From Nocardia sp. CDC159 (GTDB lineage: Bacteria > Actinomycetota > Actinomycetes > Mycobacteriales > Mycobacteriaceae): a DNA stretch of 64,000 nucleotides. Made by a program: the position numbers and the translations under genes. The stretch spans positions 730,039 to 794,038 of the forward strand of contig NZ_JAMRXH010000001.1 in assembly GCF_023740735.1 (NCBI RefSeq), given 5' to 3'. The notes beneath the pieces are model-generated. The model was not told the DNA's origin and searched no databases. It saw only the letters and a program-made list of their open reading frames with translations. Positions 16,436-23,553 of this stretch are shown in pieces. How positions within the stretch are numbered: position 1 is the first letter of the stretch; each line of letters starts with the position of its first letter.

Positions 16436-16975
16436 ATGAATTTCCTTATTTTCGGCGTTGTACTGGTGGGCGCGCTGTGCATCCTGAACCTGATACTGAC
16501 CGTGGGTGTGATCGCGCGGCTGCGCGAGCACACCGATTTGCTGTCCAATCGGGGCGAGGCCCCGATCATAGGAATCGGTGAGCAGGTCGGCGAATTCGAG
16601 ACCGCCACCGTCGACGGCGAACCGTTGCGCACCGATCTGCTGGCCGACGAGACCCTCGTCGCGTTCTTCTCGCCGACCTGCGCGCCGTGCCAGGCCAAGC
16701 TGCCGAAATTCGTGGAGCACGCCCGAGCCACCGCCGCCGGGACGCCACGTCCGGTGGCGGTGGTGGTCGGCGCACCCGAGGAGGCGACGGAGTTCGTGGC
16801 CGCGTTGCGTCCGGTGTCGCGGGTGGTGCTGGACGGCACCGACGGAACAATGGCCGCGGCGTTCCAGGCGCATGCCTTCCCGACCCTGGTCAAGGTCGGT
16901 CCCGGCAAGGGGAATTCGGTGGTGGTGAAGACGAATAGGGTCGATCTGGAGCAGCCCGCGAGGACCGCCGCATGA
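16436..16975 (+). CDS. Membrane-anchored thioredoxin-like protein (MauD/TlpA type)
   Basis: A 179-residue protein with one N-terminal membrane helix (residues 3-27) and an extracytoplasmic thioredoxin fold. The redox motif is CAPC in FFSPTCAPCQAKLPKF (Cys81 and Cys84), and the cis-Pro loop is HAFPTLVKV near residue 148. The MauE-MauD pairing is a known unit for making disulfides in an exported Cys-rich protein. It starts 17 bp after the MauE-like gene and overlaps the ABC transporter start by four bases (ATGA), so all are translated from one message. Confidence 0.85.
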   Translation: MNFLIFGVVLVGALCILNLILTVGVIARLREHTDLLSNRGEAPIIGIGEQVGEFETATVDGEPLRTDLLADETLVAFFSPTCAPCQAKLPKFVEHARATAAGTPRPVAVVVGAPEEATEFVAALRPVSRVVLDGTDGTMAAAFQAHAFPTLVKVGPGKGNSVVVKTNRVDLEQPARTAA

Positions 16976-18816
16976 GCCGACCGGCCGCCGTGGCACCGCG
17001 CATCCGGGCGGCCGGTCGGCTCGCCGTGACGGCCGCGCCGGGCATTCTGGCATTCCATCTGGCGTGCAGTCTGATCATCGGCGTACTACCGGTGGTCGGG
17101 GCGTGGCTGACGACCCTGCTGCTGGACTCGCTCGTGGCCAAGGCGCAGCCCACCGTTCTGCTATGGCTGGCAACGGGTTTGGGCGTGACCGGCGCGGCGG
17201 CGGCCGTCGGCCCGCAGCTGACGCGGTATCTGCGGGCGCAGCTGGATCGCGAGGTCGGGCTCGTCGCCCAGGATCGGCTGTTCGCGACCGTCGAAAGGTT
17301 CGGCGGGCTGGGTCGTTTCGAGGATCCCCGCTTTCTGGATCGGTTGCGGCTGGCCCAGCAGGCCGGTGGTGCGACACCGGGCGCCGTCGTCGACGGTGTG
17401 CTCGGCCTCGTCACGGCGGTGCTGACCATCGCCGGATTCCTCGGATCGCTGCTGCTGTTCAGTCCCGTGATCGCGGCTATCGTGCTGGCCGCCGGTGTGC
17501 CGACCCTGGCGGCCGAGATCTGGCTGTCCCGGCAGCGGGCCACGATGCTGTGGACCATCGGACCCATCGAGCGGCGGGAGGTCTTCTACGGCAGGCTGCT
17601 GAGCAGTGTCGAAGCGGCGAAAGAGGTGCGGCTGTTCGCGATCGGCGCATTCCTGCGCGAACGCATGCGGGCCGACCGCCGCGCGGCGAACCTGGCCCGG
17701 CAGCTGGTGGACCGGCGCGAGGTGGGCATCCAGGCGGCCTCGGCGACGCTGGGTGTGATCGTGGCATCCGGCGGCCTGTTCTGGGCGGTCTCGGGGGCGC
17801 TGGACGGCAGGTTCTCCGTCGGCAAGGTCACGCTCTTCATCGCCGCGGTCGCCGGAGTGCAGAGCGGGCTGGTCGCATTCGCCGGCGAGGTGGCGCGATC
17901 GCATCAGGCGCTGTTGATGTTCGACCACTATCTCGCGGTGGTCGCGGCCGACCGGGATCTGCCGGTCGCCGACCCACCCGCCGAGTTGCCGCGACTGCGA
18001 CGCGGAATCGAGCTGCGGGATGTGTGGTTCCGCTACAGCCCGGACCATCCGTGGGTGCTGCGCGGGGTGAATCTGCGCATCCCCCATGGAACTTCGCTGG
18101 CCCTGGTCGGTTTGAACGGGGCCGGAAAGTCCACCCTGGTGAAGTTGCTGTGCCGGTTCTACGACCCGACCGAGGGCGCGATCCTCTGGGACGGCGTCGA
18201 CATCCGGAACGTGGATCCCGCGGTGCTGCGAGAGCGGATCTGCGCGGTGTTCCAGGACTACATGCACTACGACCTGACCGCCGCGGAGAACATCGGCGTC
18301 GGTGACTTGCGGCGGGCCGATCCCGCTCGGATCAGGGCGGCAGCGGAGCTCGCCGGTGTGCATCGGACGCTGGCCGCACTGCCGCGCGGCTACGACACGC
18401 TGCTGTCTCGCATGTTCTTCCTGGAGGCGGACAAGCAGGATCCGGCGTCGGGTGTCTCGCTGTCCGGCGGGCAGTGGCAGCGGATCGCGCTGGCCCGCGC
18501 CTTCCTGCGCGACGAACGCGAGCTGCTGATCCTGGACGAGCCGTCGGCCGATCTCGACGCCGCCGCCGAGCACGAAATCCACCGCTCACTGCGGCGGCAC
18601 CGCACCGGACGGACCAGCCTGCTCATCTCGCACCGCCTGAGCGCGGTCCGGGAGGCCGACCGGATCGCCGTGCTGTCCGAGGGCCGAATCGTGGAGCAGG
18701 GCAACCACGAGGAGCTGATGGCCGCGGGCGGCGGGTACGCCGAACTGTTCACCCTGCAGGCCACCGGCTATCGGGACGGCGTGGTCGGCGAGCAGGAATT
18801 CGCATGGGAGCGATGA
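16972..18816 (+). CDS. ABC exporter, fused permease and ATPase
   Basis: A 614-residue half-transporter. Residues about 15-310 hold the six-helix type 1 exporter domain; the ATPase follows with Walker A GLNGAGKST at about 380, a Q-loop in CAVFQDYMHYDLTAAENIG, the signature VSLSGGQWQRIALARAF, Walker B LLILDEPSADLD and the H-loop ISHRL. There is no N-terminal C39 peptidase domain, so leader removal must be done elsewhere, which fits the S26 peptidase encoded next. As a half-transporter it would act as a homodimer. The best guess for its cargo is the Cys-rich peptide of this cassette; lipid or drug export is the alternative. Confidence 0.9.
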   Translation: MSRPAAVAPRIRAAGRLAVTAAPGILAFHLACSLIIGVLPVVGAWLTTLLLDSLVAKAQPTVLLWLATGLGVTGAAAAVGPQLTRYLRAQLDREVGLVAQDRLFATVERFGGLGRFEDPRFLDRLRLAQQAGGATPGAVVDGVLGLVTAVLTIAGFLGSLLLFSPVIAAIVLAAGVPTLAAEIWLSRQRATMLWTIGPIERREVFYGRLLSSVEAAKEVRLFAIGAFLRERMRADRRAANLARQLVDRREVGIQAASATLGVIVASGGLFWAVSGALDGRFSVGKVTLFIAAVAGVQSGLVAFAGEVARSHQALLMFDHYLAVVAADRDLPVADPPAELPRLRRGIELRDVWFRYSPDHPWVLRGVNLRIPHGTSLALVGLNGAGKSTLVKLLCRFYDPTEGAILWDGVDIRNVDPAVLRERICAVFQDYMHYDLTAAENIGVGDLRRADPARIRAAAELAGVHRTLAALPRGYDTLLSRMFFLEADKQDPASGVSLSGGQWQRIALARAFLRDERELLILDEPSADLDAAAEHEIHRSLRRHRTGRTSLLISHRLSAVREADRIAVLSEGRIVEQGNHEELMAAGGGYAELFTLQATGYRDGVVGEQEFAWER

Positions 18817-19316
18817 GAACCCTGCGTGCGGTCACGCGGTTGGCCGTCGCCGCGCTGCGGGGGGAACTGGTCGCGGTGACGGTTCGCGGCGCGAGCATGG
18901 AGCCCGCCTATCGCAGCGGTGATCGGGTGCTGGTTCGTCGGGGCGGGCTCCCGGCGCGCGGCGATGTCGTCGTGGTGGAGCACCTCGGGATCGGCGGCGA
19001 GCCGTGGCGGCGCTGCGTACACGCGGCCGCCGGGCTCTCCGCCCGCCGGTGGATGATCAAGCGGGTCGCCGCCGCCCCGGGTGACCCGGTGCCGCGCGAA
19101 CAGGTCCCGGCATTGGCCCGCGTTCCGGAAACATCTGTGCCGCAAGGTCGATTGGTGCTGCTGGGGGACAACAAGCGGGTGAGTTTCGACTCCCGCAGGG
19201 TGGGTTATGTTCCGGCCGAACGGGTGCTCGGGACGGTCCTGTGCCGTCTGCCGGGTAGCGCGGAGGCGTTGGTCGTCGAGCCTGCGGACGCGCGGGCGAG
19301 GTCCGTGGGCGGGTAG
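18804..19316 (+). CDS. S26-family signal peptidase of the peptide cassette
   Basis: A short (170-residue) S26 protease. The catalytic Ser lies in VRGASMEPAYRSGDRVLV (about residues 30-48) and the general-base Lys in RRWMIKRVAAAPGD (about 88). The box LLGDNKRVSFDSRRVGYVPAERVLG is typical of the small S26 group that includes nickel-superoxide-dismutase maturation proteases. A single weak hydrophobic N-terminal segment may anchor it. Two starts are possible: ATG 18804 (with AGGA upstream, used here) and ATG 18813, which overlaps the ABC stop as ATGA. It ends the cassette and probably removes the leader of the peptide at 15581, since the exporter lacks its own protease. Confidence 0.83.
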   Translation: MGAMRTLRAVTRLAVAALRGELVAVTVRGASMEPAYRSGDRVLVRRGGLPARGDVVVVEHLGIGGEPWRRCVHAAAGLSARRWMIKRVAAAPGDPVPREQVPALARVPETSVPQGRLVLLGDNKRVSFDSRRVGYVPAERVLGTVLCRLPGSAEALVVEPADARARSVGG

Positions 19317-19460
19317 GCAGCACGACTCCGGTAGGCTACCCTCGTTCTCGAACGCATGTTCGAGTGCGGGCCGGGGCCGTCGCTCTCATTCGGCGGACCG
19401 GGCCGCCCTCGGGCATGCTCGTCAGTAGACCAGGTTTCGCCGTTTTGTCCGGAGTGCATC

Positions 19461-19730
19461 GTGTCGCTTCCTCGCACCACATCGAAGTCGTTGTCGGACA
19501 GTGAGATCCGGCAGCTCGCCGCCCGTATCGAGGCGGGACAGAAACCCACCGTGTGGTTCACCGCCGCCGCGGTCGGCATCGAGGCGGGCCGATCGGGAAA
19601 GGTTGTCGGCATGGCCGACCCGTCCGAACCCGACTATCTGCGGGTGCGCCCGGCGGGATCCACGGACACACTCGCGTTCTCACCCTCCGAGCTCACGCTG
19701 GCCAGCCCGCATCGGCGCGGCAGGCGGTGA
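19461..19730 (+). CDS. Small conserved actinobacterial protein of unknown function
   Basis: An 89-residue product from the GTG at 19461, six bases after GGAG. The pattern SLSDSEIRQLAARIEAGQKPTVWFTAAAVGIEAGRSGKVV looks like a short alpha/beta fold seen as a stand-alone protein in mycolic-acid actinobacteria, from memory of similar sequences. No catalytic motif and no membrane segment. It ends 14 bp from the convergent kinase gene. The frame extends upstream to 19356, but the binding site supports 19461. Confidence 0.6.
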   Translation: MSLPRTTSKSLSDSEIRQLAARIEAGQKPTVWFTAAAVGIEAGRSGKVVGMADPSEPDYLRVRPAGSTDTLAFSPSELTLASPHRRGRR

Positions 19731-19744
19731 CGACCGGATCGGGG

Positions 19745-21037
19745 TCAGCAGTCCGCGATGGTGCGGCATACCGGTAGCGATTCGAAGGCGGACTGGAAAG
19801 GCAACAGGCCGCCGAAGGTGTCGCGGGCGAAGGCGCCGTGCGCCCGGTCGGCGTCGTAGCGGTGCCCGACATTGACCGCGCCTATGAACCGCGACTTCAC
19901 AATGGGGCCGCTCACATAGATGGTGCCGTCCCGTTGCGTTTTGACGGGATCGCTCGGGCCCTCGATCGCGAAGGGTCCTTCCCGGTACTCCCGTTCCCCG
20001 GTGCGCGGGTAGTAGAAGTAGAAGGTGGCCTCGTTCTTGGCGGCGTCGACCGCGGTACACAGTCCTTTGGGGCCGCGGTCGGACTTCAGGTAGGGCGTGG
20101 GGCACAGCAGCGGGAACGGTGGGCCGGGTATCTCCACCATCGCCGGTGCGGGCCACGGATCGCCGTCGACGAGGTCGGGGCGCATGAGGTTCCAGACCGT
20201 GAGGGCCGCCCCCGCGATCACGGTCGCGCCCGCCGCGACCGCTGCGATGGGGCGGCGAGGGTTCGTCGACAGCGCGGCGGTCGCGGCGGCAGCCAGCTCG
20301 CCGCAGGACCGGTAGCGGTCGGCCGGGTCGGAAGCGGAGGCCTTGGCGATGACGGCCGCCAGGCGCGGCGGGAGCCGTTGCGGCACACCGGTACCCGGGA
20401 GCCGGCCGGTGAGCAGTTCGAACAACGTGACACCGAGGGCGTAGACGTCCGTCCGCGGTTCGGTGCCACCGCCCGCCCACTGTTCCGGCGCGGCGTAGGC
20501 CCGGGTGAGCATGGGCGGGCCGCCGGTCTGGGTGGCTTCCGCGTCGGTGGCGCGGGCGATACCGAAATCCCCGATCAACACGCGGCCGTCGGTGCCGAGA
20601 AAGATGTTGGCGGGCTTGACATCTCGGTGCACGATGCCACGCCGGTGGGCGTGGTCGAGGCCCTTGGCGACCTCGGTCACGATGTGTACCGCGCGGCGCG
20701 GATCCAGGCCGCGCCGATGTCGGCGGATGAGGCGCGCGAGGTCACCGCCGGGGACGTGGTGCATGGAGATCCACGGCAGCCCACCTTCGATGCCGCGGTC
20801 GTAAATGCCGACGATATTCGGATGTTCGAGCTGGGCGACCAGATCGGCTTCCCGCTCGAACCTGATCCGGAAGCGACGATCGGAACCCAGCTCGGGATCC
20901 AGCACCTTCAACGCCACCGACCGGGGTAGGCGCGGGTGGTGTGCCAGGTACACCGTGCCCATACCGCCGGAGCCGAGACGTTCCACGATCATGTGGTCAG
21001 CGAAAACGGTGCCCCGCTGCAACGACGGGGCGGCCAT
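19745..21037 (-). CDS. Receptor-type Ser/Thr protein kinase (PknH-like placement)
   Basis: A 430-residue Hanks-type kinase. The N-terminal kinase domain (about 15-265) has the glycine loop LGSGGMGTVY, the VAIK-type Lys in SVALKVLD, the catalytic loop IVHRDVKPANIFL, the DFG in IGDFGIARATD and the APE-type segment AAPEQW. A membrane helix follows at about 270-290 and then an extracellular domain of about 140 residues with several cysteines (LLCPTPYL, GLCTAVD, VCRTIADC). Start at ATG 21037, behind GGGGAGG. The frame stays open to 21775 only because it overlaps the opposite gene. It is divergent from an EmbR-like regulator, the same pairing as pknH and embR in Mycobacterium tuberculosis, where the kinase phosphorylates the regulator through its FHA domain. 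Confidence 0.88.
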   Translation of the reverse strand: MAAPSLQRGTVFADHMIVERLGSGGMGTVYLAHHPRLPRSVALKVLDPELGSDRRFRIRFEREADLVAQLEHPNIVGIYDRGIEGGLPWISMHHVPGGDLARLIRRHRRGLDPRRAVHIVTEVAKGLDHAHRRGIVHRDVKPANIFLGTDGRVLIGDFGIARATDAEATQTGGPPMLTRAYAAPEQWAGGGTEPRTDVYALGVTLFELLTGRLPGTGVPQRLPPRLAAVIAKASASDPADRYRSCGELAAAATAALSTNPRRPIAAVAAGATVIAGAALTVWNLMRPDLVDGDPWPAPAMVEIPGPPFPLLCPTPYLKSDRGPKGLCTAVDAAKNEATFYFYYPRTGEREYREGPFAIEGPSDPVKTQRDGTIYVSGPIVKSRFIGAVNVGHRYDADRAHGAFARDTFGGLLPFQSAFESLPVCRTIADC

Positions 21038-21068
21038 CGTGCACCTCCCCTCCTGGGCGAGAACGGAT

Positions 21069-21115
21069 TCCAGAATACTCGCTGCTCCACCGCCTGCGGC
21101 CGACGGTATTCTGGA
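21069..21115. promoter_or_regulatory. Inverted repeat between divergent kinase and EmbR-like genes
   Basis: TCCAGAATAC at 21069-21078 and GTATTCTGGA at 21106-21115 are perfect 10-bp arms with a 27-bp spacer, filling most of the 81-bp gap between the two divergent starts. It is well placed as the operator of the EmbR-like regulator for both genes. Confidence 0.6.
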
Positions 21116-21118
21116 CAA

Positions 21119-22234
21119 ATGCCCGACGAGAAGGTGCCGTCGGTGGATGTGCGCTTGCTGGGACCCGTATGCCTGCTGGTCGACGGCTCGACACTGAATA
21201 TCGGTGGCACCAAGTCCCGGGCGGTGCTGGCGATGCTCGCCGTCAATCGGCGTCGGGTGGTGTCGTCTCGTGCGCTGGCCAACGGCATCTGGAACGGCCG
21301 TCCGCCCCGTCGCTTCGCCCCGACCCTGCACGTGTTCGTCGCCGATATTCGCAAGGCCCTGCGCACGGCCGGGACCGACCCGGCCGCGATCGTTCGGACG
21401 ATCAACCCGGGCTATCAGCTCGACCTCCCCGACAACTGTTGCGACGTAGCACGTTTCGAATCGGAGCGAGCCGCCGCCACCGCGGCGGCCGCGGCCGGTG
21501 ATCACGCCGGCGCGCTCGAGCACTTCGATGCGGCACTGGCGCAGTGGAGCGGCGATCCGCTCGCCGACCTGCGTGACCTCGAATTCGCCGACAACTTCGC
21601 GGCCGAGCTGGTCGACCGCCGCATGACCACGGTGCTGGGCCGCGTCGACGCCGAGATCGCCCTGGGGCATGCGGCCGAGACGGTCGGCGCAATGGCCGCA
21701 CTGGCGGCCGAGCATCCGGTCAACGAGGCCGTGTGGCGCAGGCTCGTGACCGCGCTGTATCTGGCCGGAAGGCAAGCCGAGGCGCTCGACGCGTGCCGAC
21801 GGTTACGGACGAATCTGGCGGAGCTGGAGGGGCTCGATCCCGATCCGGTCACCCTTGCCCTCGAGCGGCAGGTGCGACGCCAGCAGCCGCTGCTGCCGAT
21901 CGAGTTACCGCGCGGCGGAACCACTTTGGAGACCACGCAATCCGCACCGCGCGCGGCACTGCGCCTGTCGGACGGGCGAACGGTCGAGATCGACAGCGGG
22001 ATTCGGATCGGCCGACTTCCGGACAACGATCTGGTCGTCGACGACGCGCGCGTCAGCCGACATCATGCGAGGCTCGTCGTTCGTGAGGCCGGGATGCTGC
22101 TCGTCGACCTCGGCTCGGCGAACGGAACCTATGTCAACGGAACACAAATCGTGGACGACACCCTGCTCACCGACGGCGATACGATCCGAATCGGTTCGAC
22201 CGCCATGCGAGTCGAGATCCTCGCCGAGGAGTAG
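21119..22234 (+). CDS. EmbR-like SARP regulator with FHA domain
   Basis: A 371-residue regulator with three parts: an OmpR-type winged helix (about 8-95, VDVRLLGPVCLLVDG to LHVFVADIRKAL), a bacterial transcriptional activation domain made of TPR-like helices (about 100-250) and a C-terminal FHA domain (about 280-370) with the phosphothreonine-binding signature IGRLPDNDLVVDDARVSRHHA and SANGTYVNG. This order matches EmbR of Mycobacterium. The neighbouring divergent kinase is the likely partner. What it controls here is not known; no arabinosyltransferase gene is nearby. ATG at 21119. Confidence 0.88.
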   Translation: MPDEKVPSVDVRLLGPVCLLVDGSTLNIGGTKSRAVLAMLAVNRRRVVSSRALANGIWNGRPPRRFAPTLHVFVADIRKALRTAGTDPAAIVRTINPGYQLDLPDNCCDVARFESERAAATAAAAAGDHAGALEHFDAALAQWSGDPLADLRDLEFADNFAAELVDRRMTTVLGRVDAEIALGHAAETVGAMAALAAEHPVNEAVWRRLVTALYLAGRQAEALDACRRLRTNLAELEGLDPDPVTLALERQVRRQQPLLPIELPRGGTTLETTQSAPRAALRLSDGRTVEIDSGIRIGRLPDNDLVVDDARVSRHHARLVVREAGMLLVDLGSANGTYVNGTQIVDDTLLTDGDTIRIGSTAMRVEILAEE

Positions 22235-22236
22235 CC

Positions 22237-22270
22237 GGGCGAATCCCAGGGCAAGCCCTGGGATTCGCCC
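22237..22270. terminator. Bidirectional terminator between convergent genes
   Basis: GGGCGAATCCCAGGGC at 22237-22252 and its perfect complement at 22255-22270 form a 16-bp stem closed by only two unpaired bases (in practice a slightly shorter stem). It sits directly after the EmbR-like stop and six bases from the stop of the convergent gene. Confidence 0.85.
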
Positions 22271-22276
22271 GCTCGC

Positions 22277-22642
22277 TCACCCGCACTTGTACGTCCCGTG
22301 GTATGCGTCTTGGATACCCCAGGTCACGCGGTCGCGGCCCCCTGCCGGAGTATGCCGACAATCCAGGTTGGGCCCTTCCTTGTCGACGAACCAGTTGACC
22401 CCGTAGCTGCAATTGTTCCTGACGTCCAATTTGTTCTGGCGCCAATCGGTCGAGTGACGGACATCGACGCACGGCGGCAGCGGGGTGCGGTCGTTGGCGA
22501 CCTCGAACCTTGCCGCGGCCAGGGGTTCCGGTGTCGAGGACGGAGCGGCCTGGGCATATGCGCCGGACGGCGCGAGGGCCGCGGCGGCGACGCCGAGGCT
22601 GGATGCGCCGACGAGCATCCGGCGGCGAACGGTCGACTTCAT
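22277..22642 (-). CDS. Small exported protein, third gene of a ligase/ACP-GNAT operon
   Basis: A 121-residue protein with an N-terminal export signal. MKSTVRRRMLVGASS has paired arginines suggestive of the Tat route, and cleavage after AYAQA or SGAYA near residue 30 is likely. The mature part (about 90 residues) has four cysteines (PPCVDV, NNCSYG, LDCRHT, YKCG) and several Trp, suggesting two disulfides. No family recognised. Its ATG overlaps the stop of the ACP-GNAT gene (ATGA), so it is translationally coupled to it. Coupling to acyl-activating enzymes raises the possibility that it is acylated or works with an acylated product. Confidence 0.7.
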   Translation of the reverse strand: MKSTVRRRMLVGASSLGVAAAALAPSGAYAQAAPSSTPEPLAAARFEVANDRTPLPPCVDVRHSTDWRQNKLDVRNNCSYGVNWFVDKEGPNLDCRHTPAGGRDRVTWGIQDAYHGTYKCG

Positions 22643-23553
22643 GACGGTTTCCTTTCATCTTTACAATCCGAGGTCGGTTCCTCGAACGCCTGATCCGCGT
22701 AAATCGCGCAGAGGTACTGGTCCCAATAGCGCCCGGCGTAGTAGACGTGGTCGCGCAGTCGGCCCTCGACCTGGAAGTACCGGCCCTCGCCACTTCTCAC
22801 CTGTGGCCAGTTGAATCCGGGGACCTCCAGATACAGTTTGCGAAACGGGAAGGTATGGAACAGATATCGGACGAACAGGGTGATCACCTCGGCAGCCCGT
22901 CCCGTTCCGGCGTACGTCGGCTCGAAGACGGCGCCGACGTAGGCGTGACCGACGTTGCGATCGGCGCCGTAGGCGACGACGTGCCCGGCGGGTTGGTTGT
23001 CGTCGAGGCGACGCACGACGTACTGCGTCACCACCTGCGCCCACAGTTCTTCGACGAAGCGTTCGGGCGCCGGTGGCACCCCGCGGTAGCGCCAGCGGAA
23101 GCAGTTCTCCGGACGAACCGCGAGCGCGTAGAGGTATTCGGTGTCGAGCGGTTGGAGGGCATCGAGCCGAAACACCGCGCTCTGAAGGACAGGAGCGAGC
23201 GGATCGGGTTGCGACGGTGGTGGTTCGGGGACCACGTGCGGGCCCGACGACCCAGCCGGGGCGCGGATGGTGAGCCGAACGGGTTTGTCCGCAACGGTTT
23301 CCGCGAGCGACAGGACATCGCCGACGGTGCCGCGGCGTCCCTGGTCGGTCCGCATGCGTACACCGTGCGAGCCCAACCACGCCGACACGGTCATCATGGC
23401 GAGGCTGTCCAGGCCGAGGTCCTCGATCAGACGAGCGGTATCCGGAAGGGCCGCGGGGTCGTGGTGCACCAGGTCCGCGAGCTCGGCGCGCAGCCTTTCC
23501 CGGTTCGCCGCCGGCGCGGCCGTGCGGACGTCGATGCGGTCGATCGTGGTCAC
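22639..23553 (-). CDS. Acyl carrier protein-GNAT acyltransferase fusion
   Basis: A 304-residue two-domain protein. Residues about 15-90 form a carrier domain with the phosphopantetheine site LIEDLGLDSLAMM (Ser50). After a Pro-rich linker (about 100-120), the rest is a GNAT-type acyltransferase with the acetyl-CoA-like loop region VFEPTYAGTGRAAEVITLFVRYLFHTFPFRKLYLEVPGFN. A carrier domain fused to a GNAT suggests that acyl chains loaded on Ser50 are passed on to an amine or hydroxyl. It is coupled on both sides (ATGA overlaps) with the ligase upstream and the small exported protein downstream. The acceptor is unknown. Confidence 0.82.
   Translation of the reverse strand: MTTIDRIDVRTAAPAANRERLRAELADLVHHDPAALPDTARLIEDLGLDSLAMMTVSAWLGSHGVRMRTDQGRRGTVGDVLSLAETVADKPVRLTIRAPAGSSGPHVVPEPPPSQPDPLAPVLQSAVFRLDALQPLDTEYLYALAVRPENCFRWRYRGVPPAPERFVEELWAQVVTQYVVRRLDDNQPAGHVVAYGADRNVGHAYVGAVFEPTYAGTGRAAEVITLFVRYLFHTFPFRKLYLEVPGFNWPQVRSGEGRYFQVEGRLRDHVYYAGRYWDQYLCAIYADQAFEEPTSDCKDERKPS

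Noticed and set aside
21038..21775. N-terminal extension of the Ser/Thr kinase frame
   Set aside because: It overlaps the whole start of the EmbR-like gene and its promoter; a good binding site and the kinase domain start point to 21037.
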